From: Planctomycetaceae bacterium
GTDB taxonomy: Bacteria; Planctomycetota; UBA1135; GCA-002686595
Assembly: GCA_016125265.1 (NCBI GenBank)
Contig: WGMC01000013.1
Location: forward strand, 1 to 64,000
Reading direction: 5' to 3'
Length of the DNA stretch: 64,000 nt
In this document: positions 44,638 through 57,173 of the stretch, piece by piece
Numbering within the stretch: position 1 is the first letter of the stretch
Layout of the letters: every line of letters starts with the position of its first letter
The notes under the pieces: generated by a model
What the model was told of the DNA's origin: nothing
Databases searched by the model: none
What the model saw: only the letters and a program-made list of their open reading frames with translations
Position numbers and translations under genes: made by a program

Positions 44638-45789
44638 TCAACTGCCTCCGATGCCCTGCATCAGCGACAGGAGCGGCAGGAACAGGGCGACGACGACGAA
44701 GCCGACGAACGCCGCGATCACGACGAGGAGCGCGGGTTCGAGCACCTTGAAGAACGCGTCGATCTTGCGCGTCACCTGGGCGTCGTAGGCGTCGGCGACC
44801 TCGAGCAGCATGCGGTCGAGTTCCCCGGTCTGCTCGCCGACCTCCACCATGCTGACGACCAGGTTGTCGAAGACCCCGCTTTCGGACATCGGGCGCGCGA
44901 TGCCCTCGCCCTCGCGCACCACCCGCCGCACGTCCTCGATGGCCGCGTACAGGACGTCGTTGCCAGTCGTGTCGCGGCTGATGGCGAGCGCGTCGAGGTG
45001 CGGTACCCCCGCTTGCACCAGCGTCCCGAACGTGCGCGCGAAGGCCGCCACGTAGGACTGGGAGAGCACGGTGCCGAGGAGCGGCAGGCGCAACTTGAGG
45101 CCGTGCACGAAGAACCGGTAGCGGCCCCCGCGCGCCATGGCGAGCACGTGCAGCACGAACAGCACAACCGGCAACCCGAAGACCAGGTACCAGTAGAGGA
45201 CCACGGTATCGCTGACGGTCAGCAGCACGTTGGTGACCGTGGGCAGCGCGATGCCGAACGAGCGGAACACCTCCGAGAAGCGCGGGATCACCCACACGAC
45301 CACGACGGCGATGACGAGCAGCGCCACCACCAGCACGACCGACGGGTAGATCAGGGCGCCGGTGACCTTGGAGCGCAGCTCCGCCGCCCGCGCGCGGAAT
45401 CCCGCGATGCGGTTCAGCACCAGGTCGAGCACACCGCCGCTCTCGCCGGCGCGGATCATCGACGTGTAGAGCGGGTCGAAGGCCCGCCCGTGTTTCGCCA
45501 TCGATTCCGAGAGGGGCGTGCCCGAGGACACGTCCGCCACCAGCTCGCCGACCACGGCCTTCAGGGGACCCTCGGCGGTCTGGCCCTCGAGCACCTTCAG
45601 CGCGCGCACGACGGGGATACCCGCGCGGATCAGCGTGGCCAGTTGGATCGTGAACTCGGTCACCGCCTGGCCCGACACACGCCGGCCCTTCTGGCGGGCG
45701 CCGCGGTCCGAGGCCAGGCGTTCGGTGGCGCCGGCCGGACCTTGGGCGGCACGGGGGCGGGCGACGTTGCGCTGGAGCTTCTTGGCCAT
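44638..45789 (-). CDS. Type II secretion/type IV pilus inner-membrane platform protein GspF/PilC
   Basis: 383 residues. Two repeats of the GspF domain are clear: FTIQLATLIRAGIPVVRALK and FARTFGTLVQAGVPHLDALA, each followed by TM helices (about 170-195 and 215-235, and 355-378). The first repeat has the conserved ESGGVLDLVLNRIA, the second EVGEQTGELDRMLLEVA. It would sit in the inner membrane and bind the assembly ATPases encoded upstream. A basic N-terminal tail of about 40 residues is longer than usual. It ends about 50 bases before the histidine kinase. Confidence 0.93.
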   Translation of the reverse strand: MAKKLQRNVARPRAAQGPAGATERLASDRGARQKGRRVSGQAVTEFTIQLATLIRAGIPVVRALKVLEGQTAEGPLKAVVGELVADVSSGTPLSESMAKHGRAFDPLYTSMIRAGESGGVLDLVLNRIAGFRARAAELRSKVTGALIYPSVVLVVALLVIAVVVVWVIPRFSEVFRSFGIALPTVTNVLLTVSDTVVLYWYLVFGLPVVLFVLHVLAMARGGRYRFFVHGLKLRLPLLGTVLSQSYVAAFARTFGTLVQAGVPHLDALAISRDTTGNDVLYAAIEDVRRVVREGEGIARPMSESGVFDNLVVSMVEVGEQTGELDRMLLEVADAYDAQVTRKIDAFFKVLEPALLVVIAAFVGFVVVALFLPLLSLMQGIGGS

Positions 45790-45840
45790 CGGGGGTGGGG
45801 AGTCTACCAGCGCCCCGGGAGGTCCCCGCGGGCCCGTGGT

Positions 45841-47520
45841 TCATTCGAGGTCCGCGGTCTCGCGCAGGACCTCGTCCAGGGTCGTCAGCCGGGCGGACAC
45901 GGCGGCGAGGCCCGCCTCGCGCAGGGAGCGCATGCCTCCCCGCCGGGCCAGGCGGCGCAGTTCGCCGGTGGAGCCTCCCGCCAGGACGGCCTGGCGCAGG
46001 GCGTCGTCGACCGTCAGCACTTCCACGAGCGCCGTGCGCCCGCGGTAGCCCGTGTGGAAACACTCGCCGCAACCCTTGCCGTAGGCCAGGGTGCGCCCGC
46101 GCAACACCGAAGCGGAGGGCCCCAGTTCGAGCAGGTCCTGGTCCTCGGGGACGTACTCGACGCGGCAGTTCGCGCACACCTTGCGCACGAGGCGTTGGGC
46201 GACGATCGCCTCCAGGGTCGCGGTCAACAGGTAGGGCTCGAGGCCGAAGTCCAAGAGGCGGGTCACCGCGCTCGGCGCATCGTTGGTGTGCACCGTGGCG
46301 AACACCGTGTGCCCGGTCAGGCTGGCCTCGATCGCCACACCCGCGGTTTCGGCGTCGCGGATCTCCCCCACCAGGATCTTGTCGGGGTCCTGGCGCAACA
46401 CGGTGCGCAGGACCTTCGCGTACGTCACGCCGATGTCGTCGTGGATCGGGATCTGCACGATGCCGTCGATGTCGTACTCGACGGGGTCCTCGACCGTGAT
46501 GATCTTCAGCGTCGGGTCGTTGACCTCCGCGAGCAGCGCGTAGAGCGTCGTGGTCTTGCCCGAGCCCGTGGGACCGGTGATCAACACGATGCCGCTGGGC
46601 AGGCGCGTCAGCAGACTGAGTTTGCGGCGCTCCTCCGCCTCGAATCCGAGCGCGACGAGATCCAAGCTGACCGAACTGCGGTCGAGGACACGCAGCACGG
46701 CGCCCTCTCCCGCCACCGCTGGCAGGGTCGCAACGCGCAGGTCGACGGGCCGCCCCTCGATCACCAGGGCGATGCGGCCGTCTTGGGGCAGTTTCGTCTC
46801 GGCGATGTCCAGGTCCGACAGCACTTTGATGCGCGCCACGAGGGCCGGGGCCAGGTGGGCCGGCGGGGCTTCCACTTCATAGAGCGAACCATCGACGCGG
46901 TAACGGATGCGGAAGTCGTTGCCGAAGACCTCGAAGTGCACATCGCTGGCGCGGTCCTTGATCGCGCGCGACAGGATCGACGTCAGCAGGCGCACCACCG
47001 GCGCGCTTCCCGCCGCCTCGTTGGGGTCGGAGACGTCCGCGCGGGCGGCGTCGCGGACCGCGTCGGCGAGGCTCTGTTCCGCGCCGTAGGCTTCGAGCAC
47101 CCGCGCGCGCAGCGCTTCGCCCTCGGCCAGCGCGCCGCGAACCTCGAGGCCGGTGGTGAACGCCAGGTCTTCGAGCAGCGCGGTGTTGAGCGGGTCGGCG
47201 AGTGCAACCAGCAGCCGACGACCCTCCAGCTCGAGCGGCAACACGCCGTACGCGTGGGCCGTCGTGCTGTCGACGGCCGCCAGTGCCTCCTTGGAGGGAC
47301 GGACCTTTGCGAGATCGACCAGCTCGAGCCCCGCCTGCACCGCGAGCGCCCGGGCCACGTCGTTGGCCGTGCAGTGCCCCCGCGCCACCAGGTGGCTGCC
47401 GATGGGCCCGCCGAGACGGCGCTGCTCCTGCAGTGCCTCTTGGATCTGGCCCTCGCCGACCACGCCCTGGTCCTTGAGTATCTGGCCCAAGAGGCGGCGG
47501 CTCGCGGGTTTGGCTGTCAC
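45841..47520 (-). CDS. GspE/PilB-like assembly ATPase 1
   Basis: 559 residues from a GTG at 47520 (GTGA overlap with pilT). An MshEN/T2SSE_N domain (about 5-150) starts with LLGQILKDQGVVGEGQIQEA. The ATPase core has the Asp box SDVHFEVFGND, Walker A GPTGSGKTTTLYAL, Walker B ILVGEIRDAETAG and the His box TVHTNDA. A tetracysteine zinc motif is VCANC, then GCGEC. It powers extension of a pilus or pseudopilus. Downstream (50 bases) is GspF. Confidence 0.95.
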   Translation of the reverse strand: MTAKPASRRLLGQILKDQGVVGEGQIQEALQEQRRLGGPIGSHLVARGHCTANDVARALAVQAGLELVDLAKVRPSKEALAAVDSTTAHAYGVLPLELEGRRLLVALADPLNTALLEDLAFTTGLEVRGALAEGEALRARVLEAYGAEQSLADAVRDAARADVSDPNEAAGSAPVVRLLTSILSRAIKDRASDVHFEVFGNDFRIRYRVDGSLYEVEAPPAHLAPALVARIKVLSDLDIAETKLPQDGRIALVIEGRPVDLRVATLPAVAGEGAVLRVLDRSSVSLDLVALGFEAEERRKLSLLTRLPSGIVLITGPTGSGKTTTLYALLAEVNDPTLKIITVEDPVEYDIDGIVQIPIHDDIGVTYAKVLRTVLRQDPDKILVGEIRDAETAGVAIEASLTGHTVFATVHTNDAPSAVTRLLDFGLEPYLLTATLEAIVAQRLVRKVCANCRVEYVPEDQDLLELGPSASVLRGRTLAYGKGCGECFHTGYRGRTALVEVLTVDDALRQAVLAGGSTGELRRLARRGGMRSLREAGLAAVSARLTTLDEVLRETADLE

Positions 47521-48572
47521 GATCCGATGCGCGCTTCGAGGTCCGCCCGGTCCTGCGCCGCGTCCAACGCGTCGTTGCGTTGGACCACCCCGCGTTTGAC
47601 GAGGTCGAGCAGGTAGTCGTCCAAGGTGACCATGCCAAATCGCCGCGAGGTCTGGATGGTCGACTGGATCTTGTTCGTTTCGTTCTTGCGGATCAGGTTG
47701 CCGATGGCCGGGGTCATCAGCATGACCTCGAACGCCGCCACACGCCCCTTGCCATCCGCGCGCGGGAGCAGCACCTGGCTGATCACCGCCTGGATCGAGG
47801 TGGAGAGCATCGCGCGGATCTGCTCCTGCTGGTTCGCGGGGAACGCGTCGATGATGCGGTCCACGGTGCGCGCGCTGCCCGTCGTGTGCAGCGTGCCGAA
47901 CACGAGGTGCCCGGTCTCCGCCGCGGTGATCGCCGCGGAGATGGTCTCGAGGTCGCGCATCTCGCCGAGCAGGATCACATCCGGGTCCTGGCGCAGGGCG
48001 CGCCGGAGCGCTTCGGGGTAATCGGGCACGTCGAGGCCGATCTCGCGCTGCGTCACGAGGCCCTGGCGGTGGGCGTGGTAGTACTCGACCGGGTCCTCGA
48101 TCGTGATGATGTGGCGGTCGAGGTTGCCGTTGATCCAATCGATCATCGACGCCAGGGTCGTGGTCTTGCCCGAGCCCGTGGGACCCGTGACGAGCACCAA
48201 CCCACGCGGACGACGCAGGAGGTCCATGCAGGCCGGGGGCAGCCCGATGGCTTCCAGCGACAGGAGCTGCTGCGGGATCACGCGCAGCACCGCCGCGTGC
48301 CCATGGCGCTGGCGCATGATGCTGGCGCGGAAGCGGTTGCCGCTCTTGTGCGCGAGCGCGAAATCCGCGGTCCCGCGCTTCCCGACCTCGCCCCAGGCCT
48401 CGTCGTCGCACAGTTCGCGGCACAGGACCTCGGTCGTGCCCGCGTCGAGGGGCGGACCCTCCAGGCTGACCAATCTCCCGCGGATGCGCAGCACGGGCGC
48501 GCGGCCCGGGCTGAGGTGCACGTCGGAGGCTCCCCGTTCGATGGCGGCGTCGAGCAGTTGGATTGCGTTCAT
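47517..48572 (-). CDS. pilT: PilT-like twitching retraction ATPase
   Basis: 351 residues, the usual PilT size, without an MshEN domain. Walker A is GPTGSGKTTTLASM, Walker B ILLGEMRDLETI, and His box GTLHTTGSA. The motif AIGNLIRKNE corresponds to the AIRNLIRE retraction motif of PilT. The ATG at 48572 is chosen since an Asp box and PAS-like N-domain follow directly; the upstream frame overlaps the GspE2 gene and is rejected. It starts 13 bases after the stop of GspE2. Confidence 0.95.
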   Translation of the reverse strand: MNAIQLLDAAIERGASDVHLSPGRAPVLRIRGRLVSLEGPPLDAGTTEVLCRELCDDEAWGEVGKRGTADFALAHKSGNRFRASIMRQRHGHAAVLRVIPQQLLSLEAIGLPPACMDLLRRPRGLVLVTGPTGSGKTTTLASMIDWINGNLDRHIITIEDPVEYYHAHRQGLVTQREIGLDVPDYPEALRRALRQDPDVILLGEMRDLETISAAITAAETGHLVFGTLHTTGSARTVDRIIDAFPANQQEQIRAMLSTSIQAVISQVLLPRADGKGRVAAFEVMLMTPAIGNLIRKNETNKIQSTIQTSRRFGMVTLDDYLLDLVKRGVVQRNDALDAAQDRADLEARIGS

Positions 48573-48585
48573 GGGTCGCTCGGGG

Positions 48586-50289
48586 TCAGCTTCCGCTCGT
48601 CGTCTCCGCAGGTTCGACGGCATCCGATTCGTCCAGGTGCACGAGGTCCCCGCCCGCGGCGCGGCACACACGCAGCACCTCGGCCAGGCTCGTCTGGCGC
48701 GCCAGTGCCTTGCGCGCGCCGTCGACGAGGAGGGCCCGCAGCTTGCCGCGCGCGAGCGCCAACTCGCGCAGGCGTTCGACGCCGGAGCGCTGGTACACCA
48801 CCTCGCGCAGCTCGGCGTCCAGCTCGAGCATCTCGAAGAGACCCACCCGTCCCTTGTACCCGTTGCCGTCGCACACGCGGCAGCCCTTCGGCCGCGCCAA
48901 CTTGGCGCCCGGGGCCTGGGCCGGGTCGATGCCGAGGGCGCGCAGCTCGCTGGGGTCGGGTGTGTAGGCCTCGTTGCACTCGGGGCAGAGGCGCCGCACC
49001 AATCGCTGGGCGAGCACACCCTGCACCGCCGCCGAGACGAGGAACGGCTGCACCCCCATGTCGACGAGCCGCGTCAGCGCGCTGGGCGCGTCGTTGGTGT
49101 GCAGCGTCGAGAAGACGAGGTGCCCCGTGAGCGCCGCCTGGATCGCCACTTCGGCGGTTTCGAGGTCGCGGATCTCGCCCACGAGGATGATGTTCGGCGC
49201 GGCCCGCAACATCGCCTTCAGGATGCGCGAGAACGTGAGCCCCACCCGCGGATTGACCTGCATCTGGTTCACACCGCGCAGGTGGTACTCGACCGGGTCC
49301 TCCGCCGTGATGATCTTGGTGTCGGGGCGGTTGAGCGCCGACAGCGCCGCGTAGAGCGTCGTGGTCTTGCCCGAACCCGTCGGTCCCGTCACGAGCACGA
49401 TGCCGTTCGGCCGTTTGATCAGGCGCTGGAACCAGGCGTTGTCGTCCGCCTGGAACCCGAGCTCCGGCAGACCGATCAGGTTCGCCGAACGGTCGAGGAG
49501 CCGCAGCACCATGGTCTCCCCGTGGTTCGAGGGCAGGATCGACGCGCGCACGTCGATGTTGCGGCCCGCGATGTCGAGTTGGATGCGCCCGTCCTGGGGT
49601 TTGCGCTTCTCGGCGATGTCCATGGAACCCATCACCTTGAGGCGCGACAGGAGCGGCGCGCTGAGGTGCGGCGGGTGCTCGGCCACGATGCGCAGCACAC
49701 CGTCCACGCGGAAACGCACGCGCAGACCCGCGGCCATCGGCTCGAGGTGGATGTCGCTGGCGCGCTGGTTGAGGGCGTCCTGGAAGGTGCGCGACACGAG
49801 CCGCACCACCGGCGCGTCGTCCGACTCGGCGCCCGCCTTGGCGGCGGCTTTCGCCTCGGGCTGGGGGGCGCCATAGTGCTCGGCCAGGAGCTTCGCCACC
49901 TGGCTCGGGGGCGACAGCGCGGCCTTCAACTCGGCGCCGATCTGGAACCCGAGCGCGTCGAGGGCATAACGCTTGAGCGGATCGTCGATCGCGAGGATCA
50001 GCGCGCCACCCCGCTCGAGCGCCGGCAAGATACCCTGCTCGCGCGCCAGTTCCGCCGGCACGCGGGCGAGGAGCGCCGCGGGGATGCGGCCCTTCGACAG
50101 GTCCAGGAAGGGCAGTCCGGCCTGCTTCGCCAGCGCCCGGGTGACGGTGATCTCGTCGACCAGCCCCAGTTCTATCAGGGCTTCGCCCAGACGCTGGCCC
50201 TTGCCGCGCTGGTGGGCCAGGGCCGCGCGCAATTGCTCGTCGCCGAGCACGCCGGCCGCGACCAGCATCTCTCCGAGGCGCTCGCTCAA
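48586..50289 (-). CDS. GspE/PilB-like assembly ATPase 2
   Basis: 567 residues from a TTG at 50289, where the MshEN domain begins (SERLGEMLVAAGVLGDEQLR). Asp box SDIHLEPMAAG, Walker A GPTGSGKTTTLYAAL, Walker B ILVGEIRDLETAE, His box STLHTNDA, zinc CPEC then GCRVC. Identity with ATPase 1 is clear but not close, so it is an old duplication. Which pilus or secretion system each ATPase serves cannot be told from the window, since no pilin, secretin or PilM-Q gene is present. Confidence 0.95.
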   Translation of the reverse strand: MSERLGEMLVAAGVLGDEQLRAALAHQRGKGQRLGEALIELGLVDEITVTRALAKQAGLPFLDLSKGRIPAALLARVPAELAREQGILPALERGGALILAIDDPLKRYALDALGFQIGAELKAALSPPSQVAKLLAEHYGAPQPEAKAAAKAGAESDDAPVVRLVSRTFQDALNQRASDIHLEPMAAGLRVRFRVDGVLRIVAEHPPHLSAPLLSRLKVMGSMDIAEKRKPQDGRIQLDIAGRNIDVRASILPSNHGETMVLRLLDRSANLIGLPELGFQADDNAWFQRLIKRPNGIVLVTGPTGSGKTTTLYAALSALNRPDTKIITAEDPVEYHLRGVNQMQVNPRVGLTFSRILKAMLRAAPNIILVGEIRDLETAEVAIQAALTGHLVFSTLHTNDAPSALTRLVDMGVQPFLVSAAVQGVLAQRLVRRLCPECNEAYTPDPSELRALGIDPAQAPGAKLARPKGCRVCDGNGYKGRVGLFEMLELDAELREVVYQRSGVERLRELALARGKLRALLVDGARKALARQTSLAEVLRVCRAAGGDLVHLDESDAVEPAETTSGS

Positions 50290-50326
50290 ACTGGATCCCG
50301 GGGCCGGGTCCCTTTGCGCGTGTGGC

Positions 50327-51886
50327 TCAACGCAGGCCCGCGGGCGGTTTGGGGGCCTGCACGGTCGGCCGGCAGAAGGCCGAGTACGGCACCGAGAGGA
50401 CCGGCTTCGACGGGTGCCCGACCTGCACCTCGAGGGATCCGCCGAGGTTGCCCTCGAAGGTGTCCGGCAGGTCCGCGAGCGTCATCGTGATCTCGACCAC
50501 ACGTCCCGCGTCGAGCACCTCGACACTCGTCGTGAAGCAGGACTCGAGGATCGCACCCGCCGCGCTGTTCATCGGCACACGCGTCAACACGAGGTCCGCG
50601 GGGAGCTGGAACTCGGGGTCCGTGTTCTCGAGGCGCACCGTACGCGACACCGTCTGGCCCGGGCGGACCAGGCCGAAGGAGACGAAGGCGGGGCTCACAC
50701 GCACCAACCCGGTGACCTCCTGGACGACGACGAAAGAAACCACCGAATGGTTGCGCGGCTGCGCTTCGACACCGGCGGCGTGGGCCTTCGAGGGCGCGGG
50801 CACGTCCGTCACGAATCGCAACTGCCAGCTCTGGTTCTGGCCCTCGGCCGCGTTCGGCCCAACAGTGACCTTCGCCTTCCAGTGCGCCGAGCGTCCCTCC
50901 GGGTTCGGATCGACGGGTGTCAGCGCCGCGTTCACGTAGTCCGGCAGGCCGAGGCGCGCGAGTTCGAGGCCAAAGACCTCGCCGCTCGTCGAGCGCAGGT
51001 TGAGATCGGCTTCCTTCTGCTCGGTCGCCATCATGCTGCCCAGCATCAGGTACGACTCGGGCTCGAGCACCAAGAACGGCTGCACGTCCGCGGCCAGTTG
51101 CAACGGCGCGGGAAGATTCGCCGCATTGGTCTGCAGGGTGATCGTGCTGACGAGCTTGCCCTTCTTGCCGTCCGTATCGACCTTCGCGAGGATGTCGATC
51201 GACTCACCCGGCGCGATCGGTTGGCCGAACACGAACGGTGTCGTCGTGCCATCGACTCCGACGCGTTGGGTCTGCGCCACGGTGCAACCGCACGAGTTGG
51301 CGGTGCCGTTAAGCACCACCGCCTCTTCGCCCGTGTTGGTCAGGCGGAAGGTGTGCTCCACCACTTCGCCTTGGATCAACACACCGAGTTCCGCCTTCTC
51401 GGCGCCGGGTGCGGTCGCGAGGATCCCCTTCGAGCCGGTGGGCGGCGGCGGGGTGAGCGGCTTCGCGATCTTGAGCCCGGACAGGCTCATGCCGGTGTCC
51501 AGGGTCTCGGGCGCCCATGTGGACGGCTCCGCAGCCGGAGCCGGCGGACCACTCGCGGCGACGGCCGCGTCGTTCGCGGGTGCCGCCGGTGTTTCGGCTG
51601 CAGGCGCCTCCGCAACGGGCGCTTCGGCCACAGGGGACGCAGGCGCAGCCGCGGGAGGCACCTCGGAAACGCCCACCGGCTCGTCGCCGGCTTCTTCGAT
51701 CAGGGGCGCCGGGAAGCTGTGTGTGAGCTCCTTGCCCTCCACGGCGTCCGTGGACTTGGAGTCGCAGCCCACGAAACACGCGGCGGCAAGCCCCAGGCCG
51801 ACGGCGGCGAGGGCGCGCGCGGCGCGGTTCCGCGCACTTCGGGGCAGGATGTCGGCGGACGAGGGCTGGCGGCTGGGCAGGAACAT
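50327..51886 (-). CDS. DUF1573 lipoprotein A
   Basis: 519 residues from the ATG at 51886. The signal peptide ends with lipobox FVGC, so the mature protein is lipid-anchored. An Ala/Pro-rich linker follows, then a DUF1573 domain with strand pattern VVEHTFRLTNTGEEAVVLNG and the family's NSCGCTVAQ motif. Additional Ig-like strands continue to the C-terminus (VQPFLVLEPESY, VSPAFVSFGLVRPGQ). Planctomycetes carry many DUF1573 proteins of unknown role. It is the second of a tandem pair just upstream of the assembly ATPases. Confidence 0.85.
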   Translation of the reverse strand: MFLPSRQPSSADILPRSARNRAARALAAVGLGLAAACFVGCDSKSTDAVEGKELTHSFPAPLIEEAGDEPVGVSEVPPAAAPASPVAEAPVAEAPAAETPAAPANDAAVAASGPPAPAAEPSTWAPETLDTGMSLSGLKIAKPLTPPPPTGSKGILATAPGAEKAELGVLIQGEVVEHTFRLTNTGEEAVVLNGTANSCGCTVAQTQRVGVDGTTTPFVFGQPIAPGESIDILAKVDTDGKKGKLVSTITLQTNAANLPAPLQLAADVQPFLVLEPESYLMLGSMMATEQKEADLNLRSTSGEVFGLELARLGLPDYVNAALTPVDPNPEGRSAHWKAKVTVGPNAAEGQNQSWQLRFVTDVPAPSKAHAAGVEAQPRNHSVVSFVVVQEVTGLVRVSPAFVSFGLVRPGQTVSRTVRLENTDPEFQLPADLVLTRVPMNSAAGAILESCFTTSVEVLDAGRVVEITMTLADLPDTFEGNLGGSLEVQVGHPSKPVLSVPYSAFCRPTVQAPKPPAGLR

Positions 51887-52005
51887 GGCAAAGGGTTGGG
51901 AACGGGTGGAGGGATGGCCCGGGGTGAGTCTAGCACCCACGCGGGGACGGGTTGCGAAGGGAGGGCCCTTAGGTCTGGGGTTGGGTCGCGCGGAGGTCGT
52001 CGGGG

Positions 52006-53412
52006 TCAGCGGCCGTGGGCCACTCCCGCAAACCCGAGCGAGGTGAGGGGCTGGCCGGGCTCGAGCCCCACGAACACCCGCCCGGAAAGCCGTCCCGGGG
52101 TGCCCGCGGGCAGGCCCGAAACGGTCAGCTCGAGGTCGAGGGTCGTGTCGCCGTTTGCCCGCGGCACGAGGCGCGCGCGCACGTATTCGTCGCCGGGAGC
52201 ACCGCCGAAGTCGACCTCGGACCAAAGCTGCAGCTTCGAGGCGTCGATCGACGCGTCGTACACCACGAGCTGCACACTCTGCGCGCGCACCGATTGGGCC
52301 GCGAGCACGCCCAACGAGAGGTGCGGCGGCGCGAATTGCAGGGCTGAGCGGATCTCGGCCACGAGCAGCAGACCGCCGCCGAGGGCCACTTCGCCGCTGG
52401 GCCCGGCGGAGCGTCGGTCGCTCTCCAGCGTCACGGGCCAGCGCAGCACACTGACCTCGGCGCCGGGGCCGATGCGCGCGACGCCCTTCCAGCGGTTGCT
52501 TCTGCCGTCGGCGCCCGGATCCAGGGCCTCGAAGTCGAGTTCGATCCCCCGCGGCAGGGCATCGGCGCGCACGGAGAGCGCGACGGGCGCCCCGTCCGCG
52601 CTGCGCACGACGAAGGGCAGCGCGCGCGATTCCCCCTGCAAGAGCGGCTCGAAGTGGAGTTCCGCGGGCTCGGCGATGAGGAGCGGCTGCACCTCCCCCA
52701 CCAGCTCGAGATCCACCCGGCCGCCGGGCAGGTTGGCGTAGAGGAACACCGGTTTGTCCTGGCGCCCCGTGCGGCTGCGTGTGTCGAAGGCGACGTCGAC
52801 TTCGAGCCTCGCGCCCACCGCGACCTCCCTGCCCACGGTGTAGGGGTCGCGCGTTCCGTCCGCGCCCACGACCCACAGTTCGGGCCGGGTGCAGCCGCAA
52901 CTCGCCTGCACACCGTGCACCACGAGGGGCACTTCGCCCGCGCTCGTCACCACGAACGCCGCCTTCACCTGGGCGCCCTCGAACACACGGCCGTACTCGA
53001 ACCGCTCGGGTTTCACGCGGACGGCGGCCCGGTCCTCCACGGCGGTGGCGCCGGCGAGCGGCAGCGCGAACGGGCTGACCGGCGGCGGAGCGGGTGCCGC
53101 CGATGCGGCCGCGCGTGGTGCAACGGGCCCGGACGCAACCGGGTCCGGTCCGCCGACCAGGGCCTGGCGACCCTTCCCGGGGGCTTCGTCGGGCGCGGAC
53201 GCAGGCACGCCGGCCCCCCGGGCCAGGGCCGGGCCCGCCGGATGGGCCGGCGCATCCGTCGCGGCGGCGGCCCCTCCGTCCGCGCTTGCGTCCGCGTGCT
53301 CGCCCCCACATCCCAGGGGAAGCAGCGCACAACCGAGCGAGAACAGGACCCGCGCCGCCAGGGGTAGGCGACGGCGGGGGCCGGAGCGGGCGCGGTCGTG
53401 GGGAAACGTCAT
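52006..53412 (-). CDS. DUF1573 lipoprotein B
   Basis: 468 residues from the ATG at 53412; an upstream start at 53442 adds ten residues. Lipobox LLPLGC follows a basic N-region and hydrophobic core. A long Ala/Pro-rich linker precedes the DUF1573 domain (RFEYGRVFEGAQVKAAFVV, then VQASCGCTRPE). Further Ig-like modules follow, with VQPLLIAEPAELHFEP and APPHLSLGVLA. It shares its layout with lipoprotein A 120 bases downstream, including module order, which suggests a tandem duplication followed by strong divergence. Confidence 0.83.
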   Translation of the reverse strand: MTFPHDRARSGPRRRLPLAARVLFSLGCALLPLGCGGEHADASADGGAAAATDAPAHPAGPALARGAGVPASAPDEAPGKGRQALVGGPDPVASGPVAPRAAASAAPAPPPVSPFALPLAGATAVEDRAAVRVKPERFEYGRVFEGAQVKAAFVVTSAGEVPLVVHGVQASCGCTRPELWVVGADGTRDPYTVGREVAVGARLEVDVAFDTRSRTGRQDKPVFLYANLPGGRVDLELVGEVQPLLIAEPAELHFEPLLQGESRALPFVVRSADGAPVALSVRADALPRGIELDFEALDPGADGRSNRWKGVARIGPGAEVSVLRWPVTLESDRRSAGPSGEVALGGGLLLVAEIRSALQFAPPHLSLGVLAAQSVRAQSVQLVVYDASIDASKLQLWSEVDFGGAPGDEYVRARLVPRANGDTTLDLELTVSGLPAGTPGRLSGRVFVGLEPGQPLTSLGFAGVAHGR

Positions 53413-53555
53413 GGGGAGCGCGGGTGCTTTTGGAAAACGCAAGGACCGCCCCCATCGCGACGGGTTGCGGCCCGGGACCCGGTCAGGGTACGCGGCGGCG
53501 GCCCTAACGTGAGCGCCGGCAACGTCCCGGTGCCCCGGGGGCTACCCTCTGCCCC

Positions 53556-54200
53556 ATGTCCTTCTCCCCCCCGGGCCCCGGGCCCCGCCTCTTCCCCCGC
53601 CGCGCCCGGGCGGCCCTGGCCGCGATCCCGTTCTGCGCCCTGGCCGCCTGCGCCGTGCCGCGACCCACGCCGGAGGCCCTCATCGAGACCGGCTTCCGCA
53701 CCCCCGCCCAGACCGTGCGCAGCTTCCAGAGCGCCCTGGCGGCGGACCTGGTCGACCTCGAATACCGCTGTTTTGCAACATCGTTCAAACGCCGCGAGGG
53801 CCTCACCCAGTTGACCTGGCGGGCCTACCGGGCCGAACTCCTGGCCCGCTGGCCAGCGCTGCGGCGACTCGCCACGGCACACGTGGAAACCCCCGAGGAA
53901 CTGGCCGCTGACCGGGTCCTCGTGCGCGGCCGCGTGGAGTACCTCTGGTACGACTTCGACTTCGAGGTGGAGCTGGTCCGCGAGGATTTCTACGAACTCT
54001 ATGTCGATGGTCTGCGCGCCCTTGACGACGCGATCGTGTGGGACGGGGTACTGTGGGTTGAGGGTCAGGCGGAAGACTGGCCGCCGCCCTCCCTGGCGGC
54101 ACGGTTGCCGCTCTCCGAACCCGTCGACCCCTCCCACTTGAGCGAACTGCGTCTCGGGCGCGAGTGGAAGATCGACGCTCTGCGCCGCGTGGAGCGCTGA
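53556..54200 (+). CDS. Putative lipoprotein, unknown function
   Basis: 214 residues. A Pro/Arg-rich N-region, a hydrophobic core and the lipobox ALAAC (near residue 32) suggest lipid anchoring. The mature part has an alpha-beta pattern with RTPAQTVRSFQSALAADLVD and YRCFATSFKRREGLTQL, which recalls periplasmic NTF2-like or tpr-associated domains, but no family is assigned. It is divergent from the DUF1573 pair and about 75 bases upstream of the pyruvate phosphate dikinase gene. Confidence 0.7.
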   Translation: MSFSPPGPGPRLFPRRARAALAAIPFCALAACAVPRPTPEALIETGFRTPAQTVRSFQSALAADLVDLEYRCFATSFKRREGLTQLTWRAYRAELLARWPALRRLATAHVETPEELAADRVLVRGRVEYLWYDFDFEVELVREDFYELYVDGLRALDDAIVWDGVLWVEGQAEDWPPPSLAARLPLSEPVDPSHLSELRLGREWKIDALRRVER

Positions 54201-54274
54201 GCGAAGGGCGAGGCCGAGCGCGCGGTGCCCCCGCCGGGGTCGCCGCTCCTACACTGCCCACTCCCTCGCCCGCT

Positions 54275-57082
<2,808 letters not shown>

Positions 57083-57111
57083 CGGCGGCGGTGCCACGGG
57101 GCGTTCTGTAG

Positions 57112-57167
57112 GGGCGCGGCTCCGTCCGCGCCCAAGGGGAACGGTGCGCGGTGCCGCGTGTCCCCTT
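57112..57167. terminator. Bidirectional terminator between ppdK and M28 peptidase
   Basis: Two hairpins lie between the convergent genes: GGGCGCGG (57112-57119) with CCGCGCCC (57126-57133), and AAGGGGA (57134-57140) with TCCCCTT (57161-57167). The second is followed by TAGG on the plus strand. Confidence 0.65.
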
Positions 57168-57173
57168 TAGGTT

